DNA of 64,000 nt from positions 4,894,816-4,958,815 of the forward strand of contig OZ257155.1 of NCBI GenBank assembly GCA_965279355.1, given 5' to 3'. Made by a program: the position numbers and the translations under genes. Every line of letters begins with the position of its first letter. Positions within the stretch are counted from its first letter, which is position 1. Origin of the DNA: G965279355 sp965279355. GTDB lineage: Bacteria > Pseudomonadota > Alphaproteobacteria > CACIAM-22H2. Of this stretch, positions 1-7,607 are shown one piece after another. A model generated the notes under the pieces. That model was given only the letters and a program-made list of their open reading frames with translations. It did no database searches and had not been told where the DNA came from.

Positions 1-20
1 CCCGGCCGCTCTCGCGGCCG

Positions 21-43
21 ACCTCTCCCACAAGGGGAGAGGT
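21..43. repeat. Perfect 9-bp-stem hairpin ahead of argC
   Basis: ACCTCTCCC (21-29) and GGGAGAGGT (35-43) are perfect complements around a 5-nt loop. The hairpin ends 15 nt before the argC start. It has no T-tract, so it could be the end of an upstream gene's terminator or a short dispersed hairpin. A similar stem built on CCCTCGCCC lies at 1951-1972. What precedes it lies outside the window. Confidence 0.4.
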
Positions 44-58
44 GAAGACGAAGATAGG

Positions 59-1123
59 ATGTCCGTCATGAACAGCATTTCGTCGAACAAGATCCGGGTC
101 GCGATCCTGGGGGCCTCGGGCTATACGGGGGCGGAGCTGATCCGTCTGCTGGGCCAGCATCCCGGCGTGGAGATGAAGCTGCTCACCGGCGATCGCGCGG
201 CGGGCAAGCCTTTGGGTGAGGTGTTTCCGCATCTGGGGCACCTCGGCCTGCCCAACCTGATCAAGATCGAGGATTGCGATTTCAGCGGCATCGATCTGGT
301 GTTTTGCGCCTTGCCGCACGGCACGACGCAAGAGGTGATCGCCAGGCTGCCGACGCATCTCAAGGTCGTTGATCTTTCCGCAGACTTCCGGCTGTTCGAT
401 GTCGACACCTATGCCAAGTGGTACGGCCATGCGCATCGCGCCCCTGACCTGCAGAAGCAGGCGGTGTACGGCCTGACCGAGATCGAGCGTGACGCGGTGC
501 GGAGTGCGCGGCTGGTTGCCAATCCCGGCTGCTATCCGACCTCGGCGCAGCTGCCGCTCATTCCGTTGCTCGCTGCCAAGCAGATCGACACCGACGACAT
601 CATCATCGATGCCAAATCCGGCATGACCGGTGCCGGCCGCGCCGCGAAGGAAGAGATGCTGTTCAGCGAAGTCTCGGAAGGCATCCACCCCTATGGTGTG
701 GCCAAGCATCGCCACGCGCCGGAGATCGAGCAGGGCCTGTCCAAGGCGGCCGGCAAGCCGGTGATCGTCAACTTCACCGCGCACCTGATGCCGATGAACC
801 GCGGCATCCTCGCCTCCATCTATGTGCGGCTGGCCAAGGGTGCCTCGGCGGACGACCTGCGCGAGACATTGAAGACGCAGTACGCCGGCGAGAAATTCGT
901 GCGGGTGCTGGCGCCGGGGATCGCGCCGCAGACGCGGCACGTGCGGGGCTCCAACCACGTCCAGATCGGCGTGTTCGCCGACCGCATGCCGGGACGCGCC
1001 ATGCTCTTCTGCACCGAAGACAACCTGGTGAAGGGCGCGTCCGGTCAGGCGATCCAGAACATGAACGTGATGTGCGGCCTGCCGGAGGGTACGGGGCTGA
1101 TGCAGGAAGCGCTCTTCCCGTAA
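59..1123 (+). CDS. argC: N-acetyl-gamma-glutamyl-phosphate reductase ArgC
   Basis: Catalyses the NADPH-dependent reduction of N-acetylglutamyl phosphate to N-acetylglutamate semialdehyde, the third step of arginine synthesis in the cytoplasm. The 354-residue protein has the N-terminal nucleotide-binding segment AILGASGYTGAELIRLL (residues 15-31). The catalytic cysteine sits in NPGCYPT (Cys158), and KSGMTGAGR and GIHPYGVAKHRHAPEI are typical of the long-form family. The start at 59 follows a purine-rich stretch; an in-frame ATG at 68 is the alternative. The gene stands alone on this strand and is followed by a palindromic repeat rather than another arg gene. Confidence 0.97.
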   Translation: MSVMNSISSNKIRVAILGASGYTGAELIRLLGQHPGVEMKLLTGDRAAGKPLGEVFPHLGHLGLPNLIKIEDCDFSGIDLVFCALPHGTTQEVIARLPTHLKVVDLSADFRLFDVDTYAKWYGHAHRAPDLQKQAVYGLTEIERDAVRSARLVANPGCYPTSAQLPLIPLLAAKQIDTDDIIIDAKSGMTGAGRAAKEEMLFSEVSEGIHPYGVAKHRHAPEIEQGLSKAAGKPVIVNFTAHLMPMNRGILASIYVRLAKGASADDLRETLKTQYAGEKFVRVLAPGIAPQTRHVRGSNHVQIGVFADRMPGRAMLFCTEDNLVKGASGQAIQNMNVMCGLPEGTGLMQEALFP

Positions 1124-1154
1124 GTCGGGGCGCGGGCGCTCCAACAAAAACAAC

Positions 1155-1266
1155 TGTCATCCCAGCGAAAGCTGGGACCCAGCCGTTGGGTGGTCGCTAC
1201 GAGGACGTTCCGGCGTAACCGCGTAGAAAGCGGGTTACATGGGTCCCAGCTTTCGCTGGGATGACA
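1155..1266 (-). repeat. 112-bp palindromic repeat, copy 1 (inverted relative to copies 2-4)
   Basis: The left end reads TGTCATCCCAGCGAAAGC and the right end is its inverted complement; each end is itself a small palindrome. The interior contains CCCAACGGC and a GGAACGTCC-type segment shared with the other copies. Read from the minus strand, the interior matches the copies at 2003-2114, 5790-5901 and 15497-15608. All four copies are 112 bp and intergenic. No ORF is present inside. Confidence 0.9.
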
Positions 1267-1393
1267 ATTGGATTTTAGGGGAAGGGTGCGCCTCACTTAT
1301 TCGTGCCCCGGCCCACGCTTGCGCCACCCTTGGAACCGTCTAGTATCCGCCCCGATCCAACTCACACACACAGTCTCTTTGGGGGAAAACGCT

Positions 1394-1918
1394 ATGGCGT
1401 TGTCGATGTACAAGGCTTCGGTTCCGGTGTTCGTGCAGACCATGACGGCGATGCAGGGGGTTCTCGACAAGGGCGCTGCCTTTGCGACCGCCAAGAAGAT
1501 CGAACCGGCGGTGCTCGCCGGCCTGCGGCTCTTTCCCGACATGAACCCGCTGTCCAAGCAGGTGCAGATCGTCAGCGACCAGGCCAAGGGCTGCATCGCG
1601 AGGCTCGCCGGGGTCGAGATTCCGTCGATGGCCGACACCGAAGTGACGGTGGACGAGCTCAAGGCCCGCCTGCAGAAGACCATCGATTTCATCAAGAGCG
1701 TCCCGGCCGACAAGATCGACGGCACTGAGGCCAAGAAGATCACGCTGACCCTGGGCACCGGCGCCACGCGCGAGTTCACCGGCCTCGCCTATCTCGTGCA
1801 CTTCACCACCCCGAACTTCATGTTCCACGCGACGATGACCTACGCGCTTCTGCGCGGGATCGGCGTCGAAGTCGGCAAGCGCGACTTCATGGGCAGCTAT
1901 AACCTGCTGGCGGAGTAA
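1394..1918 (+). CDS. DUF1993 family protein
   Basis: A 174-residue soluble, mostly helical protein starting MALSMYKASVPVF and containing a KLLP-like helical core, FTGLAYLVHFTTPNFMFHATMTYALLR and a C-terminal GKRDFMGSY. These are the hallmarks of the DUF1993 family, thought to have a DinB-like four-helix-bundle fold; no reaction is established for it. The frame stays open upstream to 1268, but that extension runs out of a repeat and is not protein-like, so the ATG at 1394 is chosen. The gene sits alone between two inverted copies of the 112-bp repeat and is followed by two short hairpins. Confidence 0.85.
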   Translation: MALSMYKASVPVFVQTMTAMQGVLDKGAAFATAKKIEPAVLAGLRLFPDMNPLSKQVQIVSDQAKGCIARLAGVEIPSMADTEVTVDELKARLQKTIDFIKSVPADKIDGTEAKKITLTLGTGATREFTGLAYLVHFTTPNFMFHATMTYALLRGIGVEVGKRDFMGSYNLLAE

Positions 1919-1923
1919 GTCGG

Positions 1924-1972
1924 GGCGCTAAAGCGCCGCTGGTGCTTCCACCCTCGCCCTGACGGGCGAGGG
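1924..1972 (+). terminator. Two consecutive hairpins after the DUF1993 gene
   Basis: GGCGCT (1924-1929) pairs with AGCGCC (1932-1937), and CCCTCGCCC (1951-1959) pairs with GGGCGAGGG (1964-1972) around a TGAC loop. They begin 5 nt after the stop codon. There is no run of T, so this is a candidate transcript-end or mRNA-stabilising structure rather than a classical intrinsic terminator. Confidence 0.4.
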
Positions 1973-2002
1973 GCGGGAGCAAGCGATCCAATACAAAACC
2001 GT

Positions 2003-2114
2003 TGTCATCCCAGCGAAAGCTGGGACCCATGTAACCCGATCTACGCGTAGTGACGCCGGAACGTCCTTGTCGCTGACACCCAACGGCTGGGTCCCAGCTT
2101 TCGCTGGGATGACA
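2003..2114 (+). repeat. 112-bp palindromic repeat, copy 2
   Basis: Same family as the copy at 1155-1266 but in the opposite orientation, so the two copies flank the DUF1993 gene as an inverted pair. It contains TGACGCCGGAACGTCCTTGT in the interior. Just outside its right end, GGGATGACAG recurs at about 2127-2136, an extra partial copy of the terminus. Confidence 0.9.
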
Positions 2115-2141
2115 GGTAGGGGTTTGGGATGACAGATTGAG

Positions 2142-2489
2142 TTAAAGGATTGTCAGAACGTTTTCCGGCGGCCGGCCCAGCGCCGCCTTCTTCCCGTTCA
2201 GGACGATCGGGCGTTCGATCAGGACCGGGTTTTCCACCATGGCCTGGATCAGCTTCGTTTCGGACAGGCTTTCGTTGTCCAGCCCCAGCTTCGCGTAGGG
2301 CTCTTCCTTCTTGCGCATGAGATCGCGCGGGCTGAGCTTCAGCTGGCCCAGGATCGTCTTGAGCTCTGCCGCACTCGGCGGGGTCTTCAGGTATTCGATG
2401 ATCGTCGGCTCGATCTTCTTCTTCCGCAGCAGCTCCAGCGCCTCGCGCGATTTCGAGCAGCGCGGGTTGTGATAGATCGTGACTGCCAT
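2142..2489 (-). CDS. ArsC-family (glutaredoxin-type) arsenate reductase-like protein
   Basis: A 115-residue thioredoxin-fold protein. It starts MAVTIYHNPRCSKSREALELL, with the ArsC catalytic Cys in NPRCSKS (Cys10), and has the family segments YLKTPPS and LIERPIVLNG. It probably reduces arsenate or another oxidised substrate using glutathione/glutaredoxin. The frame extends 13 codons further, but the ATG at 2489 gives the family's usual N-terminus. It begins 2 nt after the stop of the HD-domain gene and is the last gene of a three-gene operon headed by a TauD-type dioxygenase. No ars genes lie nearby, so a housekeeping YffB/Spx-like role is possible. Confidence 0.9.
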   Translation of the reverse strand: MAVTIYHNPRCSKSREALELLRKKKIEPTIIEYLKTPPSAAELKTILGQLKLSPRDLMRKKEEPYAKLGLDNESLSETKLIQAMVENPVLIERPIVLNGKKAALGRPPENVLTIL

Positions 2490-2491
2490 GC

Positions 2492-3244
2492 TTACAGAAA
2501 CCGGGTCGGCCAGATCAGCGTGCGCCACATATGCGCGACCGGGCTGCCGTCGAAGCCGAGGCCTTCCTTGGGCTGTTTAAAGTGGCGGCCGATGATGTCG
2601 GTGAAGTCCTCGACCGGCACGTTCAGGGTCGCATCGAAGGCGTAGGCGTCGTTCAGCGTGATGTGGCGCGCGGTCATGTACCATTTGTGCTCGCGCGCGT
2701 ACTTATTCTCCTGCTCGATATAGGGCTCCGGCTTGTAGTCGTCGCCGAACAGGTTGATGTACATCTGCGGATATTCGTAGCCGACATTCGGATCGGGATA
2801 GAACCGGATGGCCTGGTGATAGCGGATCGCCCAGCTCACTTCCTCGTCGACATAGGGCTCAAGCATCTGCGCCGCCCAGTAGCCGTGGTCGCTGCGCACG
2901 AAGCCGACCACCGCCATGTCGTGCAGCAGGCAGGCCAGCACGACTTTCTCGCTGCAGCCTTTCTTGCGGGCCAGCGCGGCGCTCTGCTGCAGGTGGTTGC
3001 TGCCGGCAAAGCGCAGCTTGAAGAAATCCAGCAGCGTCGGCTTCTCGGGCATTTTCGGCAGGCGCGGATCGGCGCCCTGCAGAACTTTCTGTCCCGGCTT
3101 GGGCCGCTCCATCGGCTGGCCGGGCTGGCGCTCGCCCAAGGTGTAGAGATTCGACTTGGCGATGAACAGGTCGAGCTCCTGCATCATCTTGTGCTCCAGC
3201 GCGTCGGCGCGCTCGGAGATCGTCATCGTGCTCGTCGGGGTCAT
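2492..3244 (-). CDS. HD-domain protein, possible mixed-valent di-iron oxygenase (PhnZ/TmpB-like)
   Basis: A 250-residue soluble protein. A metal-ligand series typical of HD domains is visible: His84 (SNHLQQSA), His108-Asp109 (CLLHDM), His120 (DHGYW), His143 (AIRYHQAIRFY) and Asp199 (HITLND). The spacing and the surrounding residues (NHLQQSA..A then LLHD, H-G-A-L, RYH.A.RFY) resemble the HD-domain oxygenases PhnZ and TmpB and inositol oxygenase more than HD phosphohydrolases. Known PhnZ and TmpB act after a TauD-like partner (PhnY, TmpA) in phosphonate breakdown, and a TauD/TfdA-type gene lies directly upstream here. The start at 3244 has GGGAGAGGA upstream. The oxygenase assignment is inference; a plain phosphohydrolase remains possible. 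Confidence 0.75.
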   Translation of the reverse strand: MTPTSTMTISERADALEHKMMQELDLFIAKSNLYTLGERQPGQPMERPKPGQKVLQGADPRLPKMPEKPTLLDFFKLRFAGSNHLQQSAALARKKGCSEKVVLACLLHDMAVVGFVRSDHGYWAAQMLEPYVDEEVSWAIRYHQAIRFYPDPNVGYEYPQMYINLFGDDYKPEPYIEQENKYAREHKWYMTARHITLNDAYAFDATLNVPVEDFTDIIGRHFKQPKEGLGFDGSPVAHMWRTLIWPTRFL

Positions 3245-3326
3245 GGAGTCCTCTCCCGGGGAAGGTCAGGCCTTCCTTATATAACGTTTCGTCCCGCCCG
3301 GCATCCGATCGGGGGCGGCACCCGGA

Positions 3327-4190
3327 TCAGGCCGCCTCGCGCACGGTGGTGCGGCGCAGGTCGCGCGGATACTTCAGATCGTCGAAGGGGGTGGCGCGGT
3401 GCATGGTGCAGCGGTTGTCCCAGATCAGCAGGTCGCCCTTCTGCCATTTGTGGCGGTAGACGAAGTCCGGCTTGGTGGCGAGCTTGATCAGCTCGTCGAT
3501 CAGCGCCTGGCCTTCTTCTTCGGACATGCCCTCGATGCCCGAGGCATGCGCCGCGAGATAGAGCGTCTTGCGGCCGGAGCCCGGATGGGTGTGGACGAGG
3601 CGGTGGCGCACCGGCGGCAGTTCCGCCTTCTCGGCCTCGGTCGGCTTCTGATAGCCGCCGAGCTTGCGCGAATGCAGGATCGAATGCTCGGCGACGAGGT
3701 TGGCGATCTTCGCCTTCATCGCATCGGGCAGCGCGTCATAGGCGGCGCGCATATCCGCGAACTCGGTATCCGCGTCGCTCGGCGGAATGATATGCGCCAG
3801 CAGCAGCGAGTAGGAGGAGCGGGGGTCCTTGAACGAGCTGTCGGTATGCCACAGGCGGTTGCCGCGGCTGTAGGCGCGATAGCGGTCGTCCTCCTGCAGG
3901 ATCTTGCCGTCCTTGTCGACATTGCCGGCGTCGAACAGCTCCGGATACTTGAAGCGCATGTGATGCGCGTCCTTGCCCGCCATCGTGCGCTTTTCCAGCA
4001 GCCCGAAATTGCGGCTGAACTCGATATGCTCCTCGTCGGTCAGGTTCTGGCCGCGATAGACACAGACGGCATACGTATCCATCGCATCGATGATCTCCTT
4101 GAAGACCGAAGGCGACACCGGCTTCTTCAGGTCGACGCCTGAGACTTCGGCGGCGAAAAGCGGGTGAAGCGGCTTGATGGTGAGGGTCAT
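3327..4190 (-). CDS. TauD/TfdA family Fe(II)/2-oxoglutarate-dependent dioxygenase
   Basis: A 287-residue non-haem iron enzyme that would hydroxylate a small organic acid using O2 and 2-oxoglutarate. It shows the iron-binding HTD of LWHTDSSF, the distal His in CTMHRATPF, and an Arg-rich C-terminal strand (DLRRTTV) for 2-oxoglutarate. The region from PLHPLFAAEVSGVDL to VYRGQ is typical of the TfdA branch. The ATG at 4190 begins the conserved N-terminus; an upstream in-frame ATG at 4244 adds unlikely residues. It is the first gene of an operon with the HD-domain protein and the ArsC-like protein. The substrate is unknown; TfdA-like, taurine-like and phosphonate substrates all fit. Confidence 0.9.
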   Translation of the reverse strand: MTLTIKPLHPLFAAEVSGVDLKKPVSPSVFKEIIDAMDTYAVCVYRGQNLTDEEHIEFSRNFGLLEKRTMAGKDAHHMRFKYPELFDAGNVDKDGKILQEDDRYRAYSRGNRLWHTDSSFKDPRSSYSLLLAHIIPPSDADTEFADMRAAYDALPDAMKAKIANLVAEHSILHSRKLGGYQKPTEAEKAELPPVRHRLVHTHPGSGRKTLYLAAHASGIEGMSEEEGQALIDELIKLATKPDFVYRHKWQKGDLLIWDNRCTMHRATPFDDLKYPRDLRRTTVREAA

Positions 4191-4420
4191 GGCATTTACT
4201 CCCGGAGCCTGCCGTCGCTGCTTCCCAAGGCTCTCTGGGGGCACGGCCGGCGATTAAGTTGTTACGTCAATATAATCCAAAAAGCGGTCCCGCCCAAGCG
4301 CGAATTTGCCGACGGTGGGACGGTGCCCGGACTGCGGCCGGTGTCGCGAAAACGTCACGTTATGACGCCGAATGCCAATGGCGGCGGCGGCCTGAAAATC
4401 CTACTGTGACGCGGTTTTCG

Positions 4421-5698
4421 ATGATGTCCGCTTCCTCCACCGATGTCCTCATTCTCGGCGCCGGCGCCGCCGGCCTGATGGCCTCGCGCGTGCTGGCGGA
4501 GGCGGGGCGGCGCGTGACGATCCTGGAGGCGCGGCCGCGCTGCGGCGGGCGCATCCTGCCGTTGCCGGTCGCGACGTTCGGCTATCCCGCCGAGGCCGGC
4601 GCCGAGTTCATCCATGGCGCGGCGCCGTTCACCCGCGCGCTGCTGACCGAAGCCGGTCTTTCCATCGCACCGGTGTCGGGAACGCGCTGGAGCCGGCAGG
4701 ATGGCGCATGGGTTCCGCGCGTGCCGATCCCCGATGAGGATCGCTTTCTTGCGGCGATGCAGGAGTTGTCCGCGGATCTGCCGGTGGCCGCGTTCGTGGC
4801 GCAGCAGTTCGGCGGCGCGGAGCATGCCGCTTTGCGCCAGATCGTCCGGCGCGAGGTCGAGAGCTACAACAACGCCGATCCCGAGCGCTTCAGCACATTC
4901 GCGCTGCGCGACCAGTGGCGGGACCCGAACTCGGAACGGCAGGAGCGGGTGGGCGAAGGCTATGGCGCGCTGGTCGACTTTCTGCGCGCGCAGCTCGAAC
5001 GCGCCGGCGTTGCGATTCATCTCGATTGCGAAGTCACCGCGATCGAAACCGCCGGAACCGGCGCGATTGCCCGCACCCGCGACGGCCGGACGTTCGCAGC
5101 GGCGCAGACGATCCTGACCGCGCCGCTCCCGGTCCTGCGCCGCCTCGCTCTGCCGTCGCCGCTGCGTGAGCGGGTCGCCGCGGCGGATGACGCCATCGGC
5201 TTCGGCAATGTGGTCAAGCTGCACCTGCGCTTCCGGTCGTGCTGGTGGAACGATGTGCGCGGCGATCTCGGTTTTGTTTTCGGCGCGGATGCCCCGGTTC
5301 CCGTGTGGTGGACGCAATATCCCGCCGCGCATCCGGTGCTCACCGGCTGGACGCCGGGCTACAAGGCCGAAGCGATCGGCGAACGGACGCCGGATGAATG
5401 GCGCGGCATCGGGATCGCATCGCTTGCCAAGCTGTTCGCTGTGCCGGTCTCCATGCTGACGGCGGAATTGGTCGCTACTCAAGTCACCGACTGGCGCAAC
5501 AGTCCCTTCGCCCGCGGCGCCTTTTCGTATCCGACGCTCGCAACGCAGGCCACGCTGGCGGCGCTGCGCGGGGCGGAGAACGGCCCGGTCTGGCTGTGCG
5601 GCGAGGCGCTTTATACCGACGGCGAGACCGGCACCGTCGAGGCGGCGCTGGCCAGCGGGCGCGATGTGGCCATGCGGTTGATCGCGGCGGTCAATTGA
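4421..5698 (+). CDS. FAD-dependent amine-oxidase-like oxidoreductase
   Basis: A flavoprotein of the monoamine oxidase/phytoene desaturase superfamily. The dinucleotide-binding motif DVLILGAGAAGLMASRVL lies at the N-terminus and ends in the acidic ILEARPRCGGRI. The C-terminal FAD signature is WLCGEALYTDGETGTVEAAL. About 425 residues give the normal length for the family, with no signal peptide. Two adjacent ATGs (4421 and 4424) and a GTG at 4406 are possible starts; the longer frame to 4259 looks non-coding. It is a single gene divergent from the TauD operon across roughly 230 bp. The substrate cannot be predicted. Confidence 0.9.
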   Translation: MMSASSTDVLILGAGAAGLMASRVLAEAGRRVTILEARPRCGGRILPLPVATFGYPAEAGAEFIHGAAPFTRALLTEAGLSIAPVSGTRWSRQDGAWVPRVPIPDEDRFLAAMQELSADLPVAAFVAQQFGGAEHAALRQIVRREVESYNNADPERFSTFALRDQWRDPNSERQERVGEGYGALVDFLRAQLERAGVAIHLDCEVTAIETAGTGAIARTRDGRTFAAAQTILTAPLPVLRRLALPSPLRERVAAADDAIGFGNVVKLHLRFRSCWWNDVRGDLGFVFGADAPVPVWWTQYPAAHPVLTGWTPGYKAEAIGERTPDEWRGIGIASLAKLFAVPVSMLTAELVATQVTDWRNSPFARGAFSYPTLATQATLAALRGAENGPVWLCGEALYTDGETGTVEAALASGRDVAMRLIAAVN

Positions 5699-5789
5699 CG
5701 AAGGCGACCGGCAAAACTGCTGCGGTCAGGGGCGGGATCGACATCACCTGTCATCCCGGAACCCCATCCGGCATCCCATAACCTCTACC

Positions 5790-5901
5790 TGTCATCCCAG
5801 CGAAAGCTGGGACCCAGATAACCCGATCTCCCCACAGTGACGCCGGAACGTCCTTGCAGTTGACACCCAACGGCTGGGTCCCAGCTTTCGCTGGGATGAC
5901 A
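5790..5901 (+). repeat. 112-bp palindromic repeat, copy 3, in the 5699-6027 gap
   Basis: Same orientation and length as the copy at 2003-2114, with the interior CCGGAACGTCCTTG. Partial termini lie outside both ends: CCTGTCATCCCGG at about 5747-5759 on the left and GGGATGACAACC at about 5914-5925 on the right. The remaining roughly 120 bp up to the next gene holds only its ribosome-binding region. Confidence 0.9.
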
Positions 5902-6027
5902 ACGTGTGGTTTGGGATGACAACCATGTGGGGTTCGCACCCCATCTTCCACCAGCTGAGTGGTGAAGGCGGGACCCCGGATGCTATCCTCTTCAACAAGA
6001 AGAGAACAAACATCCCGGGAGGACCAC

Positions 6028-6999
6028 ATGATCCGGACATTCAGTAGCAGCCTGTTGATCGCAACGGGCATCGCCCTGTCAGGAACAACCGCTTTCGCGC
6101 AGACATTTCCCTCGCGACCCATCACCCTGATGGTCGGTCTGGCACCCGGCGGCATCACCGATCTCACGGCGCGGGCTTATGCCGATGCCGTGACGCGGCA
6201 GAGCGGCCATCGCGTGGTGGTTGAGAACCGGGCCGGCGGTGGCGGCGGCATCGGCGCGGCGGCGGTCCAGAACGCACGGCCGGACGGGCACATGCTGCTG
6301 GTGTTCTCGGGATCGCAGCACACGACGGTCGCCGCGGCCAGCCAGGCCGGCTACGAGCCGGTGAAGGGCTTCGCGCCGATCACCTTCCTGTTCAACAGCG
6401 TCACCGCACTCACGGTGCCGGCGAACCATCCAGCCAAAACGATGGAAGAGCTGCACGACATCGGCCGCAAGAAGCCGGGCGGCCTGTCCTTCGGCACGCC
6501 GGGCCTCGGCTCGCCGTCGCATCTGCTGGGCGCGCGCATCCTTCTGGCGCAGAAAGTCCCGGCCGAGACGGTCCATTATCGCGGCGGCGCGCCGATGATG
6601 CCGGATCTCGTCACGGGACGCGTCGATTTCGGCTGGCCGACCCTGTCGACCGCGCGCTCGTTCTTCGCCGACAAGCAGCTCCGCGCGCTGGCCATCGACG
6701 CCGACGCGCGCTCGCCGATGCTGCCCGATGTGCCGACACTCACCGAGCTTGGCTACGGCAAGGAGCGCGTCGCCTCGTGGTTCGCGCTCGCCGCACCGGC
6801 TGGCACGCCGCCCGACATCATCAACACGCTGAACGCGATGTTCATCAAGGCCTCACAGGACGCCGAGCTGAAGCGCCGCCTCGACGAGAGCGGCACGCCG
6901 ATCAACACCAGCACCCCGCAGCAGATGCAGCAGGCGCTGGAAGCGGAATGGGTGGCGATGCAGCGGCTGGTGAAGGTGCTGAATATCGAGATCAAGTAG
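6028..6999 (+). CDS. Tripartite tricarboxylate transporter (TctC/Bug) substrate-binding protein
   Basis: A 323-residue periplasmic binding protein. The first 24 or so residues form a Sec signal peptide ending TTAFAQ. The mature part begins with the family hallmark FPSRPITLMVGLAPGGITDLTAR and includes VVENRAGGGGGIGAAAV, both carboxylate-binding loops. The start at 6028 follows CGGGAGGACC. Bug-type proteins usually capture carboxylates or aromatic acids. No TctA or TctB membrane genes are nearby, as is common for these orphan receptors. It is followed after 21 nt by a small protein in the same direction. Confidence 0.93.
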   Translation: MIRTFSSSLLIATGIALSGTTAFAQTFPSRPITLMVGLAPGGITDLTARAYADAVTRQSGHRVVVENRAGGGGGIGAAAVQNARPDGHMLLVFSGSQHTTVAAASQAGYEPVKGFAPITFLFNSVTALTVPANHPAKTMEELHDIGRKKPGGLSFGTPGLGSPSHLLGARILLAQKVPAETVHYRGGAPMMPDLVTGRVDFGWPTLSTARSFFADKQLRALAIDADARSPMLPDVPTLTELGYGKERVASWFALAAPAGTPPDIINTLNAMFIKASQDAELKRRLDESGTPINTSTPQQMQQALEAEWVAMQRLVKVLNIEIK

Positions 7000-7020
7000 G
7001 AGCCGCGCCGGAGAGAACGC

Positions 7021-7350
7021 GTGGACAAGGAAGCCTACTACGTCGTGCGGTTCTGGGTGCCGCCCGGCAACACAGAAGTGCTCGACTGGCTCGATGCGAC
7101 GCACATGAAGGAAGTGACGTCGGAGCCGGGCTTCCTGTGGTCGCGCCGCATCCGCCTGGAGCAGGACGCCGAAGACGGCTGGCACGCCCATCTGATGATC
7201 TACGGACTTGAGTCCCGCCAGGCGCTGGAACGCTATTTCAACAGCGCGGCTCGGGAACGTTTCGGCGAGGAGGCGAAGGCCTATGCGAAGGTGCTCCGCA
7301 CGGAGCGGAGTTGGGGCACGGTCGAGATGAAGATCGGGCACGGGACGTAG
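7021..7350 (+). CDS. Small conserved hypothetical protein, DUF4286/Dabb-like
   Basis: A 109-residue soluble protein with a GTG start 21 nt after the binding-protein gene, so probably co-transcribed. The pattern AYYVVRFWVPPGNTEVLDWL, then EPGFLWSRRIRLEQ and a final ERSWGTVEM, suggests a ferredoxin-like alpha/beta barrel of the DUF4286 or stress-responsive A/B-barrel kind. No catalytic residues can be named. The function is unknown. Confidence 0.7.
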   Translation: MDKEAYYVVRFWVPPGNTEVLDWLDATHMKEVTSEPGFLWSRRIRLEQDAEDGWHAHLMIYGLESRQALERYFNSAARERFGEEAKAYAKVLRTERSWGTVEMKIGHGT

Positions 7351-7607
7351 TAGCCTTAGCGCCTTACGACAGGATAAGCGCTGGGCCGCGCGGTTATGCC
7401 GGTGTCAGCAATACCGCGGTTTTCGAGGAAAACAGGAAGCAAAATCCTGTCGCTAATGGCTTCATCCCATAAATGACACACACCTTAACACCCAATAGTT
7501 CTACTCATGATGAGCCCTGACCCCTGACCCTCCCGTGTTCCGGTCGTCGGTTATCTGGTGAACTCGGTTGATCGCCGTTATCCCGTTACCGCGGCGGAAG
7601 GGTCTAG

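Noticed and set aside
2531..3487. Plus-strand open frame antisense to the HD-domain gene and its upstream region
   Set aside because: It overlaps two well-supported minus-strand genes and its composition is that of a shadow frame.
7351..7607. Inverted repeat CGACAGGAT (7367-7375) and ATCCTGTCG (7444-7452) upstream of the first kinase
   Set aside because: The arms are 9 bp with a 68-bp spacer, which is too weak to call an operator or RNA; I see nothing else supportable in this gap.
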